Source: Ardenticatenaceae bacterium
GTDB lineage: Bacteria; Chloroflexota; Anaerolineae; Promineifilales; Promineifilaceae
Direction: 5' to 3'
Assembly (NCBI GenBank): GCA_020634235.1
Contig: JACKCB010000001.1
Span: 1,674,001 to 1,738,000 of the forward strand
Length of the DNA: 64,000 bases
This document shows, piece after piece, positions 58,220-64,000 of the stretch; position 1 is the first letter of the stretch, and each line of letters begins with the position of its first letter. The translations under genes and the position numbers were made by a program. The notes below the pieces were generated by a model, which was not told the origin of the DNA, searched no databases, and was given only the letters and a program-made list of their open reading frames with translations.

Positions 58220-59619
58220 GGCTTTGCGTGCTCCTTCGTGCGCGATTCGTGGTGCGCGGGGGTGGTGATGACAAACGCCACGTTGGCCAACCCCTGGCGC
58301 TTGACCGGCTTGGAGAGATTTTTCCAGCCTTTGCGCAGGTTGTCGAACAGGGGACCAACCAGGCTCAGGGGCAGCCATTCGATGAGTTTGCGCCCCGGCC
58401 GGGAGCCACACACGCCAAACAAGACGGCCAGAAACAGCTCCACCAGCTTGCGCGAGGCCGGAATGTGCCCCGGCCGGTAGCCATAATCGGGCACCGGCCG
58501 GCCGCGCGCCCGCCGCCAGTCCAGCCGGATAAACGTTCCCCGCTTCTTAAAGTCCAGCATGTGGCCGTGCATGCTCAGCGCTTCGGTGGCGGACGTTTCG
58601 TTCAGGGCCAGCAGACCGGCCGCGGCCATCTCGGCCAGCAGCGCCGCCGCCGCCGCTGTGCGCGCCACCACCACCGAGAAGCCGCCGCCCTGCGCCTCGT
58701 AGCGCGGGTGCCAGGCGTCGCCCACGGAGATATCGGTAAGCTCGTTGGTGAAGTCGACCCCCAGCAGACTGGCCTGCGTTATGTAAAATGGAATCAGGTA
58801 GTTGTAGTAGAACTTCTTGGCTTGCAGCACCCGGCCGGAGCGGGTGCGAATGTGCAGGTAGCCCGGCCACTCCCCCTCGCGCCACTTCAGTTCCGCTACT
58901 TCGGCCAGGTCGCGGATGCCGTTGGAACGCAGGTAGCTCTCGATTGCGCCCAGGTAGATGGCCGTGCCCACATACGGCCCCAATACGTAATCCACCTTGC
59001 CCGCCCCCGGATGGCCGGCCGCTTGCAGCCGGCGCAGCGCCGCCACCTGGTCGGGCAGCCCCACGTAGGCCAACCGGCCGGGGAAGGCAGCCATCTCGTC
59101 CAGCAGCAGGTTCACCGGCGTGGGGATGTAAACGCTCTGCGCCGCGGCCACAATCTCCGCCGGCGTGCGGGCGATGACCGGCGCGGCCAGCCACGGCTGC
59201 GGCTGCCCCTGCCGCACCACCACCGCGCCGTCAATGCGGCCGCTGGCCAGCAGGTGGAGCAACGTTTGGGTGATGACGCCGCCGGAAGCCGCTCGCCGCC
59301 GGATCTCCGGCCGGGTGGCGTGACCAATGTAGACTGCCTGATTACAGCCCAGCAGCCAGTTGTCGGGCAGTTGGCCAAAGTGCTGCCGGTAGAGGGCGGG
59401 GTAGTTACTGCCCCGGCCGGGGCAGCAAGCATCAGCCAGCGGGTCCAACACCAGCGGGTAGTCAACAACAGGCATGGGCAGTGGCCCGGCCGGGGTCTGC
59501 ACCATTTGCAGCGCCCCACCAGACAACCCGGCACAGGTGCCACAGTGGGTGCACAACCCCGCCCGAATCACCTCCCGCTGCAGCCGCGCCCATACCGTCT
59601 CCACATCCGCCGTGTTCAT
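58216..59619 (-). CDS. FrhB-like protein (coenzyme F420 hydrogenase/dehydrogenase beta-subunit family)
   Basis: 467 residues. The N-terminal CTHCGTC provides part of a 4Fe-4S site, CCPGRG is next at about residue 66, and the signature RRRAASGGVITQTLLHLLASGRIDGAVVV leads the core domain. TNELTDISVGDAWHP, which binds a second cluster in F420-linked relatives, is present. This family includes enzymes found in polysaccharide clusters that reduce or move electrons with flavin or F420. AAGGAG overlaps the preceding stop codon; only 1 bp lies between the genes. The role in this operon is unknown. Confidence 0.82.
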   Translation of the reverse strand: MNTADVETVWARLQREVIRAGLCTHCGTCAGLSGGALQMVQTPAGPLPMPVVDYPLVLDPLADACCPGRGSNYPALYRQHFGQLPDNWLLGCNQAVYIGHATRPEIRRRAASGGVITQTLLHLLASGRIDGAVVVRQGQPQPWLAAPVIARTPAEIVAAAQSVYIPTPVNLLLDEMAAFPGRLAYVGLPDQVAALRRLQAAGHPGAGKVDYVLGPYVGTAIYLGAIESYLRSNGIRDLAEVAELKWREGEWPGYLHIRTRSGRVLQAKKFYYNYLIPFYITQASLLGVDFTNELTDISVGDAWHPRYEAQGGGFSVVVARTAAAAALLAEMAAAGLLALNETSATEALSMHGHMLDFKKRGTFIRLDWRRARGRPVPDYGYRPGHIPASRKLVELFLAVLFGVCGSRPGRKLIEWLPLSLVGPLFDNLRKGWKNLSKPVKRQGLANVAFVITTPAHHESRTKEHAKP

Positions 59620-59620
59620 C

Positions 59621-60517
59621 TCACTCCTTGTAGTAGTTCGGCAGCCGCTTATTGATCAGCTCGGCCAACATGCCAATCACCGCCACCTGGAAGGCCGTCA
59701 TCACAATGACCAGCGTGGAGACGTCGGCCAGTTGGCCCAACACCAGCAGCGTAAACAGCGCCCAGCCCACGGCCAGCAGCAGCAGCAGCCCACTTAACGG
59801 CAAGAACAGCTTCAGCGGCGCAAAATAGAGGGCAATACGCCAGACCAACTGCACAAAATTCAACGTGTCCTGCACCGGCCGGATCTTCGACTGGCCGACG
59901 CGGGCAAAGTAGTCAATGGGCACATAGTTCACCAGGTAGTTGTTGGTCAGCATGGCCAGGGTGATGGTGGTGGTGAAGGAGAAGGCGTTGGGCAGCAGGC
60001 CAAACATGCGCAGGGCGATCTCGCGGCGGAAAACGCGCAGCCCAGAGTTCAGATCGGGGATTTTTTCGCCGGCCACGTAGTTGGCCAGCCGGCCGATAGC
60101 CCATTTGGCTGGCCGGCGCACCAGGGGGATGGCCACATTTTCGCCCGTGCGCGCCCCCACCACCATGTCATACTCCTGGCCGGCCAACTGCGCCACCAGC
60201 TCCGGAATCCGCTCGTTGGGGTAGGTGCCATCGGCATCGGTAATGCAGATGAGGTCGTACCGGGCGTGGCGGATGCCGGTCTTCAGGGCCGCGCCATAGC
60301 CGCGATTGTGGCGGTGCTGCAGCAGGGTCAACCGTTCATGTTCGGCCGCTACCCGGCCGGTGACCCCCGCCGTGTCATCCCGCGACCCATCGTTAACCAC
60401 CACCACCTCATACGTCAGCCCGCTGCCGTCCATCACGGCCAACAGCCGGGTGAGTACCGGGCCAATCCCCTTTTCCTCGTTGTATGCCGGAATAACAATG
60501 GAAACAGCAGTCGTCAT
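59621..60517 (-). CDS. Family 2 glycosyltransferase with C-terminal membrane helices (DPM/GtrB-like)
   Basis: 298 residues. GT-A fold: VSIVIPAYNEEKGIGPVL, EVVVVNDGSRDDTAG, HNRGYGAALKTGIRHARYDLICITDADGTYP (DAD metal site), and VVGARTGENV. Two C-terminal helices (LFLPLSGLLLLLAVGWALFTLLVLG, then STLVIVMTAFQVAVIGMLAEL) resemble GtrB/polyprenyl-phosphate-sugar synthases. The ATG at 60515-60517 was chosen; the frame upstream is unlike the family. It probably feeds activated sugars to the GT-C enzymes below it. Confidence 0.92.
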   Translation of the reverse strand: MTTAVSIVIPAYNEEKGIGPVLTRLLAVMDGSGLTYEVVVVNDGSRDDTAGVTGRVAAEHERLTLLQHRHNRGYGAALKTGIRHARYDLICITDADGTYPNERIPELVAQLAGQEYDMVVGARTGENVAIPLVRRPAKWAIGRLANYVAGEKIPDLNSGLRVFRREIALRMFGLLPNAFSFTTTITLAMLTNNYLVNYVPIDYFARVGQSKIRPVQDTLNFVQLVWRIALYFAPLKLFLPLSGLLLLLAVGWALFTLLVLGQLADVSTLVIVMTAFQVAVIGMLAELINKRLPNYYKE

Positions 60518-60620
60518 GGTCTTTTTCTGGCGCGGCCCAAAAGGCCGATCCTCCTGCCTGGCTGGGTAAAGCGGGGCAAGCATAGCACAGTTACTACCCC
60601 CCTTCAATGGCCGATTCTGC

Positions 60621-61619
60621 CTACCCGGCCGGGTCACTCATCCGCGCCGCCCGGCCAAAGTCAGACCAGTGAATACCCTCCCGAACCATGAAGAGCAGTC
60701 CCACCAGCACGCTGGGCAGCCACAACACAAAGTGCAGAACGAGGGTAAACGCCCCGGCCGGGCCTTCCGCCACCCCATACAGCACCAGCACCGCAATCCC
60801 CGGCGCGTCAAACGTGCCCACATAGCCCGGAGCCGAGGGTAGGATCGTGGCCATATTCACCACGCCATTCATCAACAGCAGCACAAAGAAGCTCACCGCA
60901 AACGGGAACGCCTGCATCACCAGCCAGAACTTGCCCACCTCCACCAGCCAGATAACCAGCGACGCCAGGAACGTCGCCGCCACCGCCCGGCCGCTGCGCA
61001 GCGCCGCCAGCCCCCCCAGAAAGCGCTGGCTCATCCCCAACAGCGGGGCGCGCAGGCGCACCACCGGCAGCCAGCTAATAACCCGGCCGGCCACCGCCTG
61101 GGCCAATTGCGGTCGCGCCGCCAGCAGCAAAAAGGCCAGCAGCGCCCCGCCAAAACCGGCGCTGGCCAGCAGCAGGCCGCGCTGCAAACCAACCCCCGGC
61201 AGCGGCGCAAACGGCAGGGCCACAAACATCAGGGTCAGGATGGCCAGCCCATCAAAAATGCGCTCCACCACAATAGTGGCCAGGCTGGCGCTGATGGGCA
61301 GCGCTTCGCGGCGGCGCACCAGGTAGGCCCGCAGCAGTTCGCCCACGCGGAATGGGTAAAGGTTGTTGGCCAGGTAGCCCAGCACCATCACCGGGAAGAG
61401 GCGCGGCAGGCGGATCGGGCGCACCGGCCGGAGCAGGTAAGCCCAGCGCCAGGTACGTACCGCCACGGTTACAAAATAGGCCAGCATTGCCGGCACCAGC
61501 CAGCCCACCTGCACCGCCCGCATGCTGCGCCACACACTGGCCAGGTCCAACCCGGCCAGAGCCAGCCACAAAAAGAGGGCACTAATCAGCAAGCTTAACC
61601 AGAGCTGCCACTGTTTCAT
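60621..61619 (-). CDS. Flippase-like protein of the LPG-synthase transmembrane (UPF0104) family
   Basis: 332-residue membrane protein with about eight helices. The text NNLYPFRVGELLRAYLVRRREALPISASLATIVVERIFDGLAIL is the family signature, followed by LLLMNGVVNMATILPSAPGYVGTFDA. Members form the membrane domain of lysyl-phosphatidylglycerol synthases (MprF), and stand-alone forms occur in glycan and lipid loci. It has no aminoacyl-transfer domain, so only lipid or sugar-lipid movement is suggested. AAGGAA precedes the ATG at 61617-61619, the first gene of the leftward operon. Confidence 0.88.
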   Translation of the reverse strand: MKQWQLWLSLLISALFLWLALAGLDLASVWRSMRAVQVGWLVPAMLAYFVTVAVRTWRWAYLLRPVRPIRLPRLFPVMVLGYLANNLYPFRVGELLRAYLVRRREALPISASLATIVVERIFDGLAILTLMFVALPFAPLPGVGLQRGLLLASAGFGGALLAFLLLAARPQLAQAVAGRVISWLPVVRLRAPLLGMSQRFLGGLAALRSGRAVAATFLASLVIWLVEVGKFWLVMQAFPFAVSFFVLLLMNGVVNMATILPSAPGYVGTFDAPGIAVLVLYGVAEGPAGAFTLVLHFVLWLPSVLVGLLFMVREGIHWSDFGRAARMSDPAG

Positions 61620-61642
61620 CAAGGCGTATTCCTTTGCGCTAG

Positions 61643-61693
61643 AGTGTAGAGAATCAGCCCGATTTGACAACCCGCCGTGGGGGAAAATAGAAT
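61643..61693. promoter_or_regulatory. Divergent promoters sharing one -35 element
   Basis: For the amidase: TTGACA (61664-61669), 18 bp, TAGAAT (61688-61693). For the leftward glycan operon, read on the reverse strand: TTGTCA (61665-61670), 16 bp, TACACT (61643-61648). Both -35 boxes come from the one heptamer TTGACAA at 61664-61670, so RNA polymerase cannot occupy both at once. Confidence 0.6.
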
Positions 61694-61774
61694 CGCGGCT
61701 GCGTTAAGTTAGCAGTTGATGGTTGAATGTTGGTTAATGATTGTTGATCGTTTACCCCGGCCGGGAGGTCTACT

Positions 61775-64000
61775 ATGAAACGTGTGCTCTTTTTGTCGAG
61801 TTTGCTGGGTCTGCTGCTCCTGCTGGTAGCGCCGGGGCGACACCCCGGCCGGGACTCCCTGGCCGCGGCGGACGACCATGCCATCCAGGCCGCCGACCTG
61901 TGGCTAACCGGGCCGGACTTCACCGCCGGCCGGGTAGAGGACATCCTCATCACCCCGGCCGGGCTGACCATCGGCGGCAGCGCCGCCAGCGGCACCTACC
62001 TTTCACCGGTTCTCAACGCCCCGCTGCCCTTCAGTGCCCTGGTGCCCCAATGGCAGCTAGACCTCCCGGCCGGGCACGAGCACGACAGCCTGACCCTGCA
62101 ACTGCGCACCGCCCCGGCCGGGCCTGGCGCGGTCTGGACTGCCTGGACCACCCTGGCCGAGACCCACGACATGCTGTCCCCCGATCCCGCCTGGACAGTT
62201 GGCGATTTCTACGCCGTGCCGGCCCACACCCACCAACAATTCCAACTGGCCATCACCTTGCGGCGGGCACCGGGCCAGCCCGCGCCGCAGCTGCGCCAAC
62301 TGCGCCTGACCTTCATCGACGCCACTGCCGGCCCCAGCGCCGCCGAACTGCTCGCCCAACAGGCCGCCACCGACCCCGGCCGGGAGCCAACCGCCGGCGG
62401 CTACCCCAAACCACCCGTCATCAGCCGCGACCTCTGGTGCACCGATCCCCTGTGTGACGAACCGGGTGAACTCACCTACTACCCCGTTTCCCACCTCATC
62501 GTTCACCACACCGTCACCGGCAACAACGGCGGCGATTCGGCCGCCATTGTGCGCGCCATCTGGTACTACCACGCCGTCACCCTGGGCTGGCAGGACATCG
62601 GCTACCATTACCTGGTCGATGCCGCCGGGGCCATCTACGAAGGGCACGCCGGCGGCGACGACGTCATCGGCATCCACGCCTCGGCCGCCAACACCGGCTC
62701 CATGGGCGTGGCCCTGCTGGGCACCTTCAACGGCCCCGACGAAGACCCGCCAGGCATCGCCCCACCCCCGGCCATGCTAGACAGCGCCGCCGAAATCCTG
62801 GCCTGGAAAGCCGACCAGAAAGACATCGACGTTTTTGACGCCGGCCACCTGCCCAACGTCGCCTGGGGCCTGCCCTACCTCATGGGCCATCGGGACGCCT
62901 TTGGCGCCACCCTTTGCCCCGGCGACCAGGCCCACGCCGCCCTACCCGCCCTGCGCCAGGCCGTCGCCGACCGGCTGGGCTTTGTGCCACCGCAGCAGTA
63001 TTACGACGAGCTGGCCCCGGAAACACACTTCACGCTGGGCAGCAGCGGCTTCCAGGATGGGCCGCTGAGCTGCGGCATCGACCGGCACGCTTACTACGCC
63101 TGGTCCACCACCACACCCGGTGCAGGCGTCAGTTGGGCTGAATGGCGGCCAGAGATCACCGCCCCCGGCCGGTACCGGCTGTGGGTTTACGCCCCCTTCT
63201 GCAACACCAACGCCCCCGACACCCAGGGCGCAGTCTACGAAGTGACTCACGCCGAGGGCACCAGCAGCGTCACCGTGAACCAGGAGGCGGACCTGGGCAT
63301 TTGGGTGCCGCTGGGCGATTTCCGCTTCGAGGCCGGCACCACCGGCCGGGTTTACCTGAGCAGCCTCACCAACACCGACAATGGGGCCGGCGTCTGGTTT
63401 GATGCCCTACGCCTGCAATACCTGGGAGCCACAGCCACCAACCAGGTGCCACCGGCCGGGGTATGGCTACATGAGCGGCAGGTGGGTTTTGGCTGGCAAT
63501 TAAGCGACCCGGCCGGGGTGCAATCCCAAAGCGTGCGCGTGGCCAGCGATCCCGATTTCGCCAGCCTGGTCCACCTCTCCCCACCCCTCCCGCCAACGGT
63601 GCTCACCTACACCCACACCTTCAGCCAGGATTACCCCGCTCTTTACTGGCAGGTCGTCCTCACCAGCACCCAGGGGCAGGCGAGCTACTCAGCAGCCACC
63701 CCCTTTGGCCTGGACGCCACACCGCCCACCTCGGCCGTGACCGGCCTCTACCGCCTGCCCGACGGCCGCTACCTGGTCACCTGGCAGGGCAGCGACGCCC
63801 TCAGCGGCATTGCCGGCTACACGCTGGAATACCGGGCCACGGGCGACCCAGGCTGGACGCCCTGGCTGAGCGGCACGCTGGCCACCAGCGCCCTTTTTAC
63901 GCCGCCGGACGCGCAGGCCACCTACTGGTTCCGCAGCCAGGCCAGCGACCCGGCCGGGAACCTGGAATTGCCGCACGCCGGCGATGGCGATCTAAGCACC
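61775..64000 (+). CDS. Secreted PGRP-type N-acetylmuramoyl-L-alanine amidase (cut by window edge)
   Basis: 742 codons visible, open to the right edge. Signal peptide residues 1-22. Residues 35-185 form a beta-rich domain. The amidase domain (about 215-395) starts VISRDLWC and carries the zinc ligands His244 (HLIVHHTVTG), His372 (MGHRD) and Cys381 (TLCPGD), with Tyr278 in GYHYLVD; ligand composition H-H-C is that of active PGRP amidases. A golvesin-like module follows (WSTTTPGAGVSWAEWRPEITAPGRYRLWVYAPF), and Ig/Fn-like repeats begin near residue 575. GGGAGG, the end of a CCCGGCCGGG copy, serves as ribosome binding site. It probably remodels or binds peptidoglycan outside the cell. Confidence 0.9.
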   Translation, partial: MKRVLFLSSLLGLLLLLVAPGRHPGRDSLAAADDHAIQAADLWLTGPDFTAGRVEDILITPAGLTIGGSAASGTYLSPVLNAPLPFSALVPQWQLDLPAGHEHDSLTLQLRTAPAGPGAVWTAWTTLAETHDMLSPDPAWTVGDFYAVPAHTHQQFQLAITLRRAPGQPAPQLRQLRLTFIDATAGPSAAELLAQQAATDPGREPTAGGYPKPPVISRDLWCTDPLCDEPGELTYYPVSHLIVHHTVTGNNGGDSAAIVRAIWYYHAVTLGWQDIGYHYLVDAAGAIYEGHAGGDDVIGIHASAANTGSMGVALLGTFNGPDEDPPGIAPPPAMLDSAAEILAWKADQKDIDVFDAGHLPNVAWGLPYLMGHRDAFGATLCPGDQAHAALPALRQAVADRLGFVPPQQYYDELAPETHFTLGSSGFQDGPLSCGIDRHAYYAWSTTTPGAGVSWAEWRPEITAPGRYRLWVYAPFCNTNAPDTQGAVYEVTHAEGTSSVTVNQEADLGIWVPLGDFRFEAGTTGRVYLSSLTNTDNGAGVWFDALRLQYLGATATNQVPPAGVWLHERQVGFGWQLSDPAGVQSQSVRVASDPDFASLVHLSPPLPPTVLTYTHTFSQDYPALYWQVVLTSTQGQASYSAATPFGLDATPPTSAVTGLYRLPDGRYLVTWQGSDALSGIAGYTLEYRATGDPGWTPWLSGTLATSALFTPPDAQATYWFRSQASDPAGNLELPHAGDGDLST

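Larger units (their letters stand above)
387..63958. repeat. Interspersed palindromic word CCCGGCCGGG (first and last copies given)
   Basis: A perfect 10-bp palindrome, often 12 bp as CCCCGGCCGGGG, recurs across the whole window in all reading frames and between genes. In coding regions it reads as Pro-Ala-Gly, Arg-Pro-Gly or Pro-Gly-Arg, depending on frame. Reading the first 9 kb by eye I found about 23 copies of CCGGCCGGG or a one-base variant, against fewer than one expected at about 65% GC. It resembles iterated palindromes such as cyanobacterial HIP1 and does not look like a transposable element, because copies have no common flanks. Confidence 0.85.

Noticed and set aside
58228..59655. 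Long open + strand frame (475 codons) opposite the FrhB-like gene
   Set aside because: Arg/His/Gln-rich antisense shadow of a gene with clear Cys motifs and tight operon spacing.
1..64000. CRISPR arrays, rRNA genes, complete insertion sequences, prophage genes
   Set aside because: No regularly spaced direct repeats, transposase, integrase or phage structural genes were seen on reading both strands.

Overview
The window is about 64 kb of GC-rich bacterial chromosome. Its gene content points to a filamentous or heterotrophic member of the Chloroflexota (Anaerolineae, Caldilineae or Ardenticatenia type). The indications are Thr/Pro-rich spacers directly after lipoprotein Cys residues, several very large GT-C-type membrane proteins, and NrfD/polyheme respiratory genes. 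No rRNA, tRNA, CRISPR array or insertion sequence was found, so this placement is inference from style and content. A palindromic word, CCCGGCCGGG, recurs throughout, roughly once per 400 bp where I counted, in genes and between them.

Layout. 0-4.8 kb: lipoprotein (cut by the left edge), endonuclease III, a secreted VIT/VWA protein, and RsgA. 4.9-8.5 kb: an acyl-CoA dehydrogenase/zinc-Cys membrane protein/EtfB/EtfA operon for beta-oxidation. 8.6-14.3 kb: a large membrane protein, a CNNM/CBS protein, a broken partial copy of the large membrane protein, a HigBA toxin-antitoxin pair and a MITE-like repeat; this is the most accessory-looking stretch. 14.3-26.3 kb: mostly housekeeping (UMF1-type transporter, ArfB, flavin reductase, PGM-like metalloenzyme, cyclophilin, RuvC, YebC, GH1 glycosidase), ending in a V4R-like protein next to a response regulator.

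26.4-33.3 kb: an envelope glycan module (DPM1-like GT2, a giant YfhO-flippase fusion, a GT39-type transferase). The GT39 gene contains an AT-rich island carrying three in-phase DnaA-box-like sites. 33.4-41.2 kb: a respiratory and sulfur locus with a four-rhodanese lipoprotein and a TGA-split 12-heme cytochrome on one strand, then a LysR regulator, an octaheme cytochrome, a four-cluster FeS protein and an NrfD membrane subunit on the other. I consider this the best candidate for an undescribed system. It looks like a quinol-linked electron conduit (QrcA/C/D-like, without the molybdoenzyme-like subunit) tied to extracytoplasmic sulfur-transfer domains.

41.6-52 kb: ClC channel with CBS domains, GreA, CPBP-like membrane protein, enoyl-CoA hydratase, D-2-hydroxyacid dehydrogenase, YbiT-type ABC-F protein, BaiN-type flavoprotein and a paired ArsR operon with its own operator. 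52.2-61.6 kb: a second glycan or lipid-linked sugar operon (flippase-like LPG-synthase-fold protein, GT2, FrhB-like protein, methyltransferase, three GT-C membrane proteins) transcribed leftward. It diverges from a secreted PGRP-type amidase that runs off the right edge, and the two predicted promoters share one -35 element.

All functional calls rest on reading motifs by eye. No database search or computed alignment was made.
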